From: JABDJZ01 sp047619685
GTDB lineage: Bacteria; Bacteroidota; Rhodothermia; Rhodothermales; UBA10348
Direction of reading: 5' to 3'
DNA: 64,000 nucleotides
NCBI GenBank assembly: GCA_047619685.1
Contig: JBLHLC010000016.1
Location: 1 to 64,000 of the forward strand
The notes under the pieces: generated by a model
What the model saw: only the letters and a program-made list of their open reading frames with translations
Databases searched by the model: none
Told to the model about the DNA's origin: nothing
Program-made: the position numbers and the translations under genes
Part shown: positions 42,474 through 52,252 of the stretch, in pieces
Numbering within the stretch: the stretch's first letter is position 1
How the letters are laid out: the number at the start of each line of letters is the position of its first letter

Positions 42474-44933
42474 CTACTGTCCGAAGCCCTGGCCCAGGGA
42501 GAACTGGAAGGTCCAGCGATTGGTGCCGTCGTGACGGCTGTTGATGGGCACGAAGGTGTCGTAGTTATAGCCGTAGGCCATTTCAACCATTCCAAGAATA
42601 GGAAGGAATAGTCGTACACCAAATCCCGCTGCCCTGAAGAGGTTTGAGGGTTCGTAGGTCCCAAAACTATCCCAGGTGTTTGCGGCGTCTGCAAACAGAT
42701 ATGGTGCGGCCTGGAGTTGCTGTGACTGGATGGCCATGTACCGGAGTTCAGCCGTATACCGGTTCAGAATGCGCCCACCTACAGGCTCATTCTCAAAGTC
42801 TCTCGGGCCAAGCGCCGCCAGCGGATAACCGCGCATATAGATGACCTCCTTGCCGAAGAAGCTGAAGAACCCCTGCGTTTCAAACGGCGAGCCACCAACG
42901 ACAAACCTCTCAAATTCTACGTCAGCGCCCGTAAGCGACCCGATGTAGCCGTAGTCGGCCGTCAACCCAATGGAGAATTTCTGTGTCAGAGGCGTGTTCC
43001 ACGTGTTGCTCATGCGCCACTTGTGGAACTGAATCAAATTCCCAACGGGCGGCGCCACCTCCAGGGACAACGAGAACTTCGAACCTGAAGACGGAAAGAG
43101 CGGGTGATTGGTCGAGTTCCGCGAGAGTGTCTGGCGAACTGTGACCTGCTGGCTCACATTCTGGGGAAGCGTGGAGATGTACTTCTGGTTGTCGAAGTAC
43201 TGATAGCCGACGTTCGTCCCTAGGGAGAAGAACTGATCTGGCCAGGATAGTCTGCGCTCGTAAAACACACTACCGGAGAACGTCAGCAGCTTCCCTGCAT
43301 CGCCTCCACTGATGAAGGCTGCTCCATCAATCGTGGACATGGACAGAGAGAAGCCAGCGGGACGCGGGCGCCCGCCAAACCACGGTTCCGTATAGGACAG
43401 CGAATACTGCTGATACTGCCTGCCGTTGGTCTGGATACCAACCGACACGCGCTGGCCATCGCCCGAGGGCAGCGGCTTCCATTCTTCGCCCTTGAAGAGA
43501 TTCTGCGCGGAGAAGTTGTTGAACCCGAAGCGAAGCTGAAGGACGAGTCCAAAACGCCCCCAGGTGCCCGACAGCTCCAACTGGTCAGTGCCCGTCTCCT
43601 CGAGATTGAAGTCAAGATTTACTTCCTTGTCTTCCTCCGCGATATCGATACCCGGCCCTGCGGCCAGTGACTCCTGGGTGAAGTAGTTCAGCTGCATCAA
43701 GCGCCGAATGGACTCCTGGATCTGATCGCGGCTGAAGGTCTGCCCCGGGATTGTGAACAGCTCTCGTCGAATGACGTGCTCTTTCGTCTTCGAGTTGCCA
43801 TTGATTGTGATGGTCCCGTAGCGGTATTCGTCTCCCTCGAACACGTCGAAGTGCATGTCCAGCGAATCCCCTTCCACTACGGTGATAACCGGCTCCACAT
43901 TAAACCGCATGAATCCGCGATTCTGGTACAGACTGAAGATGTCCGTGTTTTTGCCGTTCATGTACAGGTTCTGCTCGAGCCTGGTACCGTTGTAGGCATC
44001 TCCCGGAAGAAATCCGAGGCTCAGGCTCAGCTGTTCATCCGCATAAAGTGTGTTTCCATCCCACGTCACGTCCCGGACGTGAAACTTGGGACCTTCGCGG
44101 ACTTCCACACCAACCACCATGTACGGCTTCCCGCCCTCATCGGCGATGTAGGTGGTGTCCCGCACCACCTCGGCATCGAAGTACCCTTCCGCGTTGTACT
44201 TCTCCAGGATCCGGCCAATGTCTTCCTCGAACTCGTTCTGCTTGAACTTGGCGCTCCTCCAGAAGCGCCAACTCGACTTGGGTTTGGTCTTCATCGCCTT
44301 GCGAATTGACCGCGTTGACAATTCCTCGTTGCCAGTGACCTTGACCGCTCCCACCCGGACTTTGGGTCCCCTGTCCACCTCAAAGTGCAGGCTGACAGTC
44401 CCATCGGCATTGTCCGTCCTGACCACCTCCATGGTCGCCAGCGGGTGCCCCTTTTCAGCCAGAAACTCCCGGATGACCTGCTGGGACCTTGCTACGGTCG
44501 CCGGCCTGACCGGGGACCTCGAAATGAGCGGTACGACCTTGCGCAGATCCTTGACCTGCGACTTCTTCAACCCGGCGAATGTGTACGCATCCAGCTTGGG
44601 CACTTCCCGAACCTGGATGGCCAGGTAGATTCCATCTCCGGCACGCCGATCCTCCACGATCTTGACGTCGTCGTACGTTCCCAGGCGATAGATGGACCGA
44701 AGGGCGTCCGCGAATTGGGGGTCGCCGGGCAGGACTACCCGCGAACCAACACGAAGCCCGCTTGTCTGCTGCACAAACCCACGCGTGTAATCGTCCGATA
44801 CGCCCTCGACACTGATGCCGAGAATCTCGAGGCTCTGGGGCGCCCCAGAAGCAGGCGCTCCCTGGGCGTGTACCATAGCAGGAAACAAGACGATCGCCGT
44901 GGCGGCGATCAGAACAAAGAGGAAAGGGCGCAT
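42474..44933 (-). CDS. bamA: Outer membrane protein assembly factor BamA
   Basis: 819 residues from the ATG at 44933. Signal peptide (FLFVLIAATAIVLFPAMVHA), five POTRA repeats to ~residue 420 (GLRVGSRVV, VPKLDAYTFAGLKKSQVKDL, KVTGNEELSTRSIRKAM, TITINGNSKTKEHVIRREL), then the 16-strand barrel with the substrate-exit motif VGGSPFETQGFFSFFG region and RGYPLAALG (the lid-loop RGY). It folds and inserts outer-membrane beta-barrels. It sits in the cluster dxr-rseP-uppS-bamA-skp. Confidence 0.96.
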   Translation of the reverse strand: MRPFLFVLIAATAIVLFPAMVHAQGAPASGAPQSLEILGISVEGVSDDYTRGFVQQTSGLRVGSRVVLPGDPQFADALRSIYRLGTYDDVKIVEDRRAGDGIYLAIQVREVPKLDAYTFAGLKKSQVKDLRKVVPLISRSPVRPATVARSQQVIREFLAEKGHPLATMEVVRTDNADGTVSLHFEVDRGPKVRVGAVKVTGNEELSTRSIRKAMKTKPKSSWRFWRSAKFKQNEFEEDIGRILEKYNAEGYFDAEVVRDTTYIADEGGKPYMVVGVEVREGPKFHVRDVTWDGNTLYADEQLSLSLGFLPGDAYNGTRLEQNLYMNGKNTDIFSLYQNRGFMRFNVEPVITVVEGDSLDMHFDVFEGDEYRYGTITINGNSKTKEHVIRRELFTIPGQTFSRDQIQESIRRLMQLNYFTQESLAAGPGIDIAEEDKEVNLDFNLEETGTDQLELSGTWGRFGLVLQLRFGFNNFSAQNLFKGEEWKPLPSGDGQRVSVGIQTNGRQYQQYSLSYTEPWFGGRPRPAGFSLSMSTIDGAAFISGGDAGKLLTFSGSVFYERRLSWPDQFFSLGTNVGYQYFDNQKYISTLPQNVSQQVTVRQTLSRNSTNHPLFPSSGSKFSLSLEVAPPVGNLIQFHKWRMSNTWNTPLTQKFSIGLTADYGYIGSLTGADVEFERFVVGGSPFETQGFFSFFGKEVIYMRGYPLAALGPRDFENEPVGGRILNRYTAELRYMAIQSQQLQAAPYLFADAANTWDSFGTYEPSNLFRAAGFGVRLFLPILGMVEMAYGYNYDTFVPINSRHDGTNRWTFQFSLGQGFGQ

Positions 44934-45069
44934 GAAACAGGTTTTGCGTGGAGGCAACCAGCCGAGATCAAACGGAGGGACTGGGGCCGGGTTTCTGCCG
45001 GGCTGACCAATGAATGCCCCGGAGAAACGGCTGAGACCCGCGCATATTGCGGTCAGCCAGATAATCCGA

Positions 45070-45843
45070 TTAGGCCTCTAGTCTCCCATACCGGCGATCT
45101 CGGTCCTGATAATCGCGAATAGCCTCGTAGAGGCCTTGTCTGCGGAAGGCGGGCCAAAAGACCTTCGTGAAATGAAATTCTGTGTAGGCTGACTCCCACA
45201 GGAGGAAATTGGAGATACGAAAGTCACCGCCGGTCCGGATCAGCAGGTCGGGATCCGGGAGACCGCGTGTGGCCAGGCGCGAGGAGACTGCCTCCTCATC
45301 GATTTCGTCCGGCAAGAGTCGGCCGGCCGCCACATCGGTGGCAATTCTTCTGGCCGCGGCCACCAGATCCCATCGACCACTGTAGGACAGGGCAAGGTTG
45401 ATGGTCATGGTGTCGTTACCGGCGGTGCTTGCGATCACATCATCAAGCTCCCGCCGGGCAACGCCCGGCAGTTTGTCCAGGTCTCCAATCGCAGCCAGAC
45501 GAATATTGTTGCTATCAAGCGTTTCGGCCTCCTTGCGCAGGCTCCGGATTAGCAACTGCATCAACGCGTTTACCTCTGTGATCGGACGGTGCCAGTTCTC
45601 CGTCGAAAACGTGTAGAGCGTCAACAACTTGATGCCAATCTGAGCGGCAGATTCCGAAATGTCCTTTACGGATTTTGCGCCCTCTTGATGACCTTGGACA
45701 CGCGCTTTCCCGCGCTCTTTGGCCCAGCGCCCGTTTCCATCCATGATGATGGCAACGTGCCCAGGGATTTCCCCTCTTGACTTCAGGTCATCCTGGAGTT
45801 TCTGATCTACCGCATCTACATCGCCAGAATTTCTCTTAGCCAT
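45070..45843 (-). CDS. uppS: Isoprenyl transferase (undecaprenyl diphosphate synthase)
   Basis: 257 residues. Signature HVAIIMDGNGRWAKERG with the catalytic Asp, TLYTFSTENWHRP, and RTGGDFRISNFLLWESAYTE. It adds isopentenyl units to make the C55 carrier of murein and polysaccharide precursors, at the cytoplasmic face. It starts 3 bp downstream of rseP's stop. The 136-bp gap before bamA shows nothing more than a leader, so a separate bamA promoter is possible but not visible. Confidence 0.95.
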   Translation of the reverse strand: MAKRNSGDVDAVDQKLQDDLKSRGEIPGHVAIIMDGNGRWAKERGKARVQGHQEGAKSVKDISESAAQIGIKLLTLYTFSTENWHRPITEVNALMQLLIRSLRKEAETLDSNNIRLAAIGDLDKLPGVARRELDDVIASTAGNDTMTINLALSYSGRWDLVAAARRIATDVAAGRLLPDEIDEEAVSSRLATRGLPDPDLLIRTGGDFRISNFLLWESAYTEFHFTKVFWPAFRRQGLYEAIRDYQDRDRRYGRLEA

Positions 45844-45845
45844 GC

Positions 45846-47216
45846 TTACAATTTCAGGATGTCATTGAAGATGACAAACACCATGAACAGGAGCAGTACA
45901 ACCATGCCGATCTGCTGCATGACCATACGGACCTTCAGGGAAGGCTCGCGACGCACAATGCCCTCGTAGATCAGGAAGACCAGGTGCCCTCCGTCGAGTG
46001 CGGGAATCGGCAGGATGTTGATGATGGCCAGTGTGATGGACAACATGGCGACAATATTCCAGAAGAACGGCGCCCCCAGATCGGCCGCCTGCTTGGTCAC
46101 CTTTGCGATCATGATGGGCCCTCCCACATTCTCGCGAAAGTTTTCCTGCCCGGTGAACACCCGCTTCAGGCTGTTCGCGATGACCCGGGTTTGGGTCCAG
46201 GTGTCGGAAAGGCCGGCCACGACGGCCTCGCCCAGGGCGTAATGACGCACGCGAACGAACTGGCTGATACCAACCATCAAACGTCCATCGACTTCCTCGG
46301 GCTCGGTAACGACCTCGTAAAGCGTCCCTCCGTGGACGGACGCAAGACGCGAGGCCGACGCAGGCCGAGCTGCAATTGAGTCGGGTCGTATGAAGCGAAG
46401 GCTGACTGGCCCCGCCTCCAACGCACCCATCTGATCCAGAATGTCGGTCCAGTAGACCACCGAGTCCGGACCGATTCCGACGATATGATCTCCCCTTCGG
46501 AGTCCAGCGGCCTCTGCCGGAGACTCAGGGCTGACCGCGCCGATGATGGCAGGATCGTACGAGAGCCCAAAACGGCCCTCCGCGCGATTGAGCCTGGTGA
46601 TCATGTCGTCCGGGCCAGAAAGCGACACTTCCTGCGAGTCACGCCGCACATAGACAACCAGCGGCGACTGGATCAGGGCGCCTTCGACTGCCTGAAGACC
46701 TGCCCGGTCAAGTACCTCGTCCCCGTTGATGCTGATAATTTCATCGCCAGAACGCAAACCCATCTCCCATGCGATGGAACTGTCGGCGACCACAACCGGG
46801 CCTACGCTGGGGATGTAACTGTCTCCGTACGCGGCCTTCAGCGTCACAAACACGGCCGCGGCCAGGATCATGTTGAAGACCACGCCGGCTACGATCACCA
46901 CGATCCGCTGCCAAACCGGCTTGCTCCGGAATTCCCACGGCTGCGGCTCCTGGGTCAGCGTCTCGGCGTCCATGCTCTCGTCCACCATGCCGACAATCTT
47001 GACGTACCCGCCCAGCGGGGTCAGTCCGAGGACATACTCGGTCTCTCCAATTTTTTTGCCAATCACTTTCGGGGGAAACCCCACCGAAAACTTCTCCACG
47101 CGCATCTTGAAGAGCTTGGCGAATAGAAAATGCCCGAGCTCGTGCACGAACACGAGAATCATGATGGCCAGGAGTACCCAGCCGACATACGAAAACATGT
47201 TCAGGATTCCAGCCAT
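45846..47216 (-). CDS. rseP: Intramembrane site-2 metalloprotease RseP
   Basis: 456 residues. Zn-binding HELGH in LVFVHELGHFLFAK at ~24, membrane helices at N- and C-termini, two PDZ-like domains in the middle (MGLRSGDEIISINGDEV and AGLRRGDHIVGIG), and the second metal motif NILPIPALDGGHLVF near 400. It cleaves membrane-spanning anti-sigma factors and signal-peptide remnants, linking envelope stress to transcription. It lies between dxr and uppS, the usual place. Confidence 0.96.
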   Translation of the reverse strand: MAGILNMFSYVGWVLLAIMILVFVHELGHFLFAKLFKMRVEKFSVGFPPKVIGKKIGETEYVLGLTPLGGYVKIVGMVDESMDAETLTQEPQPWEFRSKPVWQRIVVIVAGVVFNMILAAAVFVTLKAAYGDSYIPSVGPVVVADSSIAWEMGLRSGDEIISINGDEVLDRAGLQAVEGALIQSPLVVYVRRDSQEVSLSGPDDMITRLNRAEGRFGLSYDPAIIGAVSPESPAEAAGLRRGDHIVGIGPDSVVYWTDILDQMGALEAGPVSLRFIRPDSIAARPASASRLASVHGGTLYEVVTEPEEVDGRLMVGISQFVRVRHYALGEAVVAGLSDTWTQTRVIANSLKRVFTGQENFRENVGGPIMIAKVTKQAADLGAPFFWNIVAMLSITLAIINILPIPALDGGHLVFLIYEGIVRREPSLKVRMVMQQIGMVVLLLFMVFVIFNDILKL

Positions 47217-47261
47217 GCGGGATGCGCCGCCCTCTTAGGGACGCCGCGACAAGTTGCGATG

Positions 47262-48461
47262 CTAGTGAATAAGTACCCGGACGTGCTCTTGCACAAACCT
47301 GCGGGCATCTGTATCGGCGGCACGCAACGCCTCTAGCGTATCTCCGGGTCCCGACAGTCTGTCCATTGCGCCTACAATTACGTCGGGGATGTCCATAAAA
47401 CCGATTTCTTCTGCCAGAAATCGTGCGACGGCCACTTCGTTTGCCGCATTCAGGATGGCCGGAGCCGTGCCGCCCAGTTCCAGAGCCCGAAACGCCAAGC
47501 CCAAACAGGGGAAACGCTCTGCGTCTGGTTCCTCAAAATGAAGCTCGGACAGGGAGGACCAATCAATCCGCGGATGCGGCGCCTTCCAGCGCGCGGGATA
47601 ACTCAGCGCGTACTGAATCGGGACCTTCATGTCCGGGACTCCCAGTTGGGCCTTTGTGGACCCATCCGAGAACAGAACCATCGAATGGATGATGGATTGA
47701 GGGTGCACTACCACACGGATCTGCTCCTGGGGCAAATCAAACATCCACCGCGCCTCGATCACTTCAAGGCCCTTGTTCATCATGGTGGCGGAATCAATCG
47801 TGATTTTGGCCCCCATGTCCCAGTTCGGATGACGCAGCGCCCTGGCTGGCGTGATGGAGTGAAACTGATCCAGGGGCAGCGTCCGGAACGGACCACCCGA
47901 TGCCGTCAGGAGCAACTCCTCCACCGAACCCTGGGGCTCGCCGACCAGGCATTGAAAAATAGCTGAATGCTCTGAATCCACGGGTATTACCTCTGCCCCG
48001 GACTCGCGAACCTTCTGGCCGATCAGTTTCCCTGCCACAACCAGTGTTTCCTTGTTGGCCAGCGCGATTCTTCGGCCCCTCTGGATGGCAGCCAGCGTTG
48101 GCGCGAGGCCTGCGTAGCCAACAACCGCGGTCACAACTATGTCCACGCCATCCATGCCGGCCGCCTCGACAAGAGCCTCGGCGCCACCGAGCACCCGGCA
48201 GTCCTGGCCTGAAAGCGCCTGACGGAGCTCCGGCAGGCGCGACTCGTCCGCGACCACAACTAACTCAGGCTTGAATTCCGCCGCCTGGGCAGCGAGGACG
48301 GCAACATTTTGACCCGCTGTCAGTGCGCGTACGCGCAGACGTTCTGGATGCAGCCTCACAATGTCGAGGGTCTGCGTGCCGATGGATCCGGTGGACCCAA
48401 GTATCACCAAACTCCTGACGCTCCCGGAATCACCATGAGGTATAAGCACATTCGGAAGCAT
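47262..48461 (-). CDS. dxr: 1-deoxy-D-xylulose 5-phosphate reductoisomerase
   Basis: 399 residues. NADPH site LGSTGSIGTQTLDIV, metal and substrate residues in VDSEHSAIFQC, SGGPFRTLP, HPNWDMGAKITIDSATMMN and the terminal GTAPAILNAANEVAV. It makes MEP for isoprenoid synthesis, feeding UppS in the same cluster. The first Met gives an N-terminus ~15 residues longer than the core; a start at the GTG-coded Val of VRSLVILGST is possible. It is divergent from the TPR gene. Confidence 0.95.
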   Translation of the reverse strand: MLPNVLIPHGDSGSVRSLVILGSTGSIGTQTLDIVRLHPERLRVRALTAGQNVAVLAAQAAEFKPELVVVADESRLPELRQALSGQDCRVLGGAEALVEAAGMDGVDIVVTAVVGYAGLAPTLAAIQRGRRIALANKETLVVAGKLIGQKVRESGAEVIPVDSEHSAIFQCLVGEPQGSVEELLLTASGGPFRTLPLDQFHSITPARALRHPNWDMGAKITIDSATMMNKGLEVIEARWMFDLPQEQIRVVVHPQSIIHSMVLFSDGSTKAQLGVPDMKVPIQYALSYPARWKAPHPRIDWSSLSELHFEEPDAERFPCLGLAFRALELGGTAPAILNAANEVAVARFLAEEIGFMDIPDVIVGAMDRLSGPGDTLEALRAADTDARRFVQEHVRVLIH

Positions 48462-48531
48462 TCAATAACAAGCGTTTAACGTCGGGCGCCGCGGCCGAAC
48501 CTCCGCAGTCAAAAGACTGAAACTTACGAGG

Positions 48532-50436
48532 ATGGCCCTCCATATTAAAACCATGCCTTCGATTCCCCCTTCCCACCAACCGTGCACCTCCCTCCGACAC
48601 GTGGCGCGCGCGCTGGTGTTTGCGGTCTTAATGGGGGCAGCAGTACTCCCCGCTTCAGCCCAGGGAATCGACTCGACGCTGGTCACCCGGTATCAACTGG
48701 CGGAAGCCTATCTGCGGGCCGCCCAGTTTGACCGCGCAATCGCACTACTCGAAGTTCTGGTGGAGCGGAGTCCTGAGACATACGTCTTCTTTGACAAGCT
48801 CCGGGAGGCGTATTCCTCAGTAAAGCGCTACGATGATGCGATCGTTCTGGTCGAGGCCCGGATTGCCCCCGGAGAAGCGGGCACGCCGCTGAGGGCCGAG
48901 AAAGCCCGGCTCCAGTACCTGAACGGGCAGGAAGATCTCGCCCTGGGAACCTGGGACGAAGCCATCAAGAGCGCTTCGGACCGCCCGGGCACCTACCTGG
49001 TGGTCTACCGCTCGCTAATGCAGATGCGATTGTTCGAGAAGGCCAGTGAGGTCCTCGAACACGGCCGTCTGCAACTTGGCGATAACGATCTCTTCCAGAC
49101 TGACCTGGCCTACCTATACAGCCTTACCGGCAGGCACACAGACGCCGCCCGGGAATATCTGAAAATACTCGAGGGCAACGAACGACAGATTACCTTCGTG
49201 CGCGGCCGCCTGAGCCAGCAGATTGATCAGGAGGAGGTTCTTGCGGCCAGCATTGAAGCGGCCGAGGCTGCAGTTGTTCGGGATCCGCTCAACCGCGCGT
49301 TCCGGGAATTGGTTGGCTGGCTTTATCTGGAGGGCGGGCGATACCAGGAAGCCCTGGACGCACATCGTGCCATTGACCGGCTGGAAGACGAGCAGGGCCA
49401 GGTCCTTTTTGGCTTCGCCCAACAGGCCAGTGACGCCGGAGCCTACGGCGCAGCCCTTGCGGCCTACGAAGAAATCCTGACACGGTATCCAAACGCCCCC
49501 TCCGCACCTGACGCTCGCCGGGCGACGGGTGCGCTTTACGAGCGCTGGGCGGACCGAAGCGCGGAGACGGCCGACCCGGCAGCAGATTCGCTTTACGACG
49601 AGGCCCTGACCGCCTACGGGCGGTTCATTGGGGCCCACCCGGGTCACGATTTGCTTCCGGAAGTCCATTTCCGGTTGGGCCGTATCCAGCGGGAAATCAA
49701 AATGGACCTGGACGCAGCCGAAAGCTCTCTAAACCTGATTTTGGAGCGCTGGGCCAACAGTGATACGGCGGAACGCGCCGAATTCGAACTCGCCAAACTC
49801 GCCGTACTGCGAGGTCGGATGGGCGAAGCGCAGACGCTCTTTTCGCGGCTGGCCGAGCGGCTGCGCACGGGGGAACTGGCGGAGGCTTCGAGGTTTGAGC
49901 TGGCCCTCATCCACTTCTATCGTGGGGAGTTCGATGCCGCCCTCTCCCTCACCGAATCCATGAAGGAAAACACGTCGGCAGACGTGTCCAATGACGCCAT
50001 CGCACTGAAGGTGATGCTGGTCGAGAGTCGCGGGCCGGACTCAACGGACGCACCCCTGCGCGGCCTGGCTAGGGCAAGGCTGGCGGTAAGGCAACACAAC
50101 TATGAAGCGGCGCTCCAAGAGGCGGATGGCATACTGAACACCGTCGGTAACCATGCCATTCTGGATGATCTGATGTTCGAACGCGCCGCGATCCTCTTCC
50201 TTCTTGGCGACGATGTGGAGGCCGTTTCCTCGTACCTCGAGTTTCCGCTCATCCATCCCGAGAGCCACCTTGCGGACCGTAGCTTGTTCGAGGCGGCCAG
50301 AATTCAGGCCGAAATTCTCGGGGATGACGCGGCGGCCACGGAAACGCTGACCCGCCTCCTAACCACCTATCCAGGCTCTCTCCTGGCCTCGGAAGCACGT
50401 ACTAGAATTCGCACCCTTCGCGGGGAAGGCACATGA
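48532..50436 (+). CDS. Secreted TPR-repeat protein
   Basis: 634 residues. Signal peptide (ALVFAVLMGAAVLPASAQ) with a possible alternative start at 48553. Helical tetratricopeptide repeats run through most of the protein: YLRAAQFDRAIALLEVLVER, SVKRYDDAIVLVEARI, YLYSLTGRHTDAAREYLKIL, YLEGGRYQEALDAHRAI. Such repeats build a scaffold for partner binding, and a periplasmic or outer-membrane location is likely. It overlaps the next gene by 4 bp and is transcribed away from dxr. Partner unknown. Confidence 0.88.
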   Translation: MALHIKTMPSIPPSHQPCTSLRHVARALVFAVLMGAAVLPASAQGIDSTLVTRYQLAEAYLRAAQFDRAIALLEVLVERSPETYVFFDKLREAYSSVKRYDDAIVLVEARIAPGEAGTPLRAEKARLQYLNGQEDLALGTWDEAIKSASDRPGTYLVVYRSLMQMRLFEKASEVLEHGRLQLGDNDLFQTDLAYLYSLTGRHTDAAREYLKILEGNERQITFVRGRLSQQIDQEEVLAASIEAAEAAVVRDPLNRAFRELVGWLYLEGGRYQEALDAHRAIDRLEDEQGQVLFGFAQQASDAGAYGAALAAYEEILTRYPNAPSAPDARRATGALYERWADRSAETADPAADSLYDEALTAYGRFIGAHPGHDLLPEVHFRLGRIQREIKMDLDAAESSLNLILERWANSDTAERAEFELAKLAVLRGRMGEAQTLFSRLAERLRTGELAEASRFELALIHFYRGEFDAALSLTESMKENTSADVSNDAIALKVMLVESRGPDSTDAPLRGLARARLAVRQHNYEAALQEADGILNTVGNHAILDDLMFERAAILFLLGDDVEAVSSYLEFPLIHPESHLADRSLFEAARIQAEILGDDAAATETLTRLLTTYPGSLLASEARTRIRTLRGEGT

Positions 50437-51716
50437 CACGCCGGACACCCTTAGTCACCATTTTTGCGGTCCTGTTTCTGCTATCCGTAGGGATACCGGT
50501 CGCGTCGTTTGGGCAGGACATCCTGGTCCCGATGGATGAAACGCAGTCCGATCATCTAAAAGCCTACGGCGTGGCCTTCTGGACGCTCCAGCGGGGCACG
50601 GAGGTCGACTGGCTCCTTAACTATCGGGGCGGCTCTTTTCTGATTGTGGCAGAACCCGATATCCTGAACGAACTGCGTATCCGGGGCGTGAGCTTCCAGA
50701 CCCTCTCTGGCGCCCAGACCGCAACCATGCTGGCCGAGATCGAGCGCGAGGACAGCAATACGAGTACCGTCCGTCTGCAAAAACCTCCGCGGATCGCCGT
50801 CTACGCCCCAGACCAAACCCTGCCCTGGGATGATGCCGTGCTCCTCGCCCTGACCTACGCGGAGGTCCCCTACGAGATGATCTACGACACGCAGGTGTTG
50901 GACGGGGAGTTGGCCAACTACGACTGGCTGCACCTGCATCACGAGGACTTTACCGGCCAATACGGCAAGTTTTTCACCTACCGGACTACCTCCTGGTACA
51001 TCGAGCAGCAACGACAAGCCGAGGCAACCGCCCGCGCCCGCGGATTCCGGAAAGTACCGGAGTTGAAGAGTGCCGTCGTTGAGGTCATTCGGGCTTACGT
51101 CGGGGAGGGTGGCTTTCTGTTCGCCATGTGCTCCGGTACTGACACGTTTGATATCGCCCAGGCGGCATTCGGTGTGGACATAGTCCCCAGCGAGTACGAC
51201 GGGGATCCGATAGACCCTGATGCCATCTCCCGGCTCGATTACGAAAGGACCTTCGCGTTTGAGGGCTTTCGTCCGTCTTTCAATGCCAGGGAGTATGAAC
51301 ACGCCGACATCGACGCGGGTGCCCCGCCTCCCCAGCTACGAAACCCCGCCGTGGATTACTTCACTCTGTTTGAGTTCAGCGCCAAATGGGATCCCATTCC
51401 GACCATGCTGACGCAAAGCCATGTGGCCACGGTCAAGGGTTTTATCGGGCAGACCACCAACTTCCGGAAGTCTCTTGTCAAGCCCGAAGCCATCATTCTG
51501 GCGGAGGCTCCGGGCAGAGATGAGATCAGGTACCTGCACGGCACCTTCGGCGAAGGGACGTTCACCTTCTATGGCGGCCATGATCCCGAAGACTATCAGC
51601 ACTATGTCGGCGACCCGCCCACGGACCTCAGTCTCCACAAGCACTCGCCTGGCTATCGGCTGATACTCAACAACATCCTCTTTCCAGCCGCCCGAAAAAA
51701 GAAACAGAAAACTTGA
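50433..51716 (+). CDS. Bacteroidota secreted protein, glutamine-amidotransferase-like, often named asparagine synthetase B
   Basis: 427 residues with signal peptide (IFAVLFLLSVGIPVASFGQ). The core is highly patterned: MDETQSDHLKAYGVAFW, VDWLLNYRGGSFLI, WLHLHHEDFTGQYGKF, LFAMCSGTDTFDIA, TFYGGHDPEDYQHYVGDPP. Databases tend to call this 'asparagine synthetase B', but I see neither the Cys-initiated glutaminase nor the ATP-pyrophosphatase domain of AsnB. The CSGTD stretch recalls a nucleophile elbow of a class-I amidotransferase fold. Function unknown. Basic C-terminus (ARKKKQK). Overlaps TPR upstream and the thioesterase downstream. Confidence 0.75.
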   Translation: MTRRTPLVTIFAVLFLLSVGIPVASFGQDILVPMDETQSDHLKAYGVAFWTLQRGTEVDWLLNYRGGSFLIVAEPDILNELRIRGVSFQTLSGAQTATMLAEIEREDSNTSTVRLQKPPRIAVYAPDQTLPWDDAVLLALTYAEVPYEMIYDTQVLDGELANYDWLHLHHEDFTGQYGKFFTYRTTSWYIEQQRQAEATARARGFRKVPELKSAVVEVIRAYVGEGGFLFAMCSGTDTFDIAQAAFGVDIVPSEYDGDPIDPDAISRLDYERTFAFEGFRPSFNAREYEHADIDAGAPPPQLRNPAVDYFTLFEFSAKWDPIPTMLTQSHVATVKGFIGQTTNFRKSLVKPEAIILAEAPGRDEIRYLHGTFGEGTFTFYGGHDPEDYQHYVGDPPTDLSLHKHSPGYRLILNNILFPAARKKKQKT

Positions 51717-52252
51717 CAGAACTGGAGTCTAGACCCGTTTCGCGTTCGATCGCCATAATGAGCGAAATCGTACTGCCGAACGACACCAACAACCTGGGGA
51801 ATCTTCGCGGCGGCAAAATCCTTCACTGGATGGATATCTGCGCGGCCATCTCTTCGCAGCGCCATTCGGGGCATGTGTGTGTGACGGCCAGCGTTGACAA
51901 CGTGGTGTTCAAGTCTCCCATCCGCCAGGGAGAAGTCGTGATAATCGAGAGCCATATCACGCGGGCCTTCCGAACTTCCATGGAGATTGAGGTCGATGTT
52001 TGGGCGGAAAACCCGGTCGCGGGGACCAAACGAAAATCAAATAGCGCCTTCTACACATTCGTGGCAATTAACGCCGAAGGGGTTCCGCAGCCGGTCCCGG
52101 GAGTCAAGACAGAGTCCGCAGAAGAAGAAGAACGGTTCGTGGCCGCGTCTCGAAGGAGAGAATTCAGACTACTTCTCTCCGGAAGGCTTCCCGAAGCCGA
52201 TACCGATCGACTCGCACAACTCATTCGTGATTATCCACGCGCTCCAGCGTAG
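51713..52252 (+). CDS. Hotdog-fold acyl-CoA thioesterase
   Basis: 179 residues, TTG start in the preceding stop (TTGA). Single hotdog domain of the YciA/BFIT type: IVLPNDTNNLGNLRGGKIL with the catalytic Asn/Asp region, HVCVTASVDNVVFKSPIRQG, EIEVDVWAENPVAG and FYTFVAIN. It hydrolyses acyl-CoA in the cytoplasm. The C-terminal ~50 residues are charged and resemble a tail of this subfamily. Its last 26 bp overlap the start of the following gene. Confidence 0.9.
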   Translation: MTELESRPVSRSIAIMSEIVLPNDTNNLGNLRGGKILHWMDICAAISSQRHSGHVCVTASVDNVVFKSPIRQGEVVIIESHITRAFRTSMEIEVDVWAENPVAGTKRKSNSAFYTFVAINAEGVPQPVPGVKTESAEEEERFVAASRRREFRLLLSGRLPEADTDRLAQLIRDYPRAPA

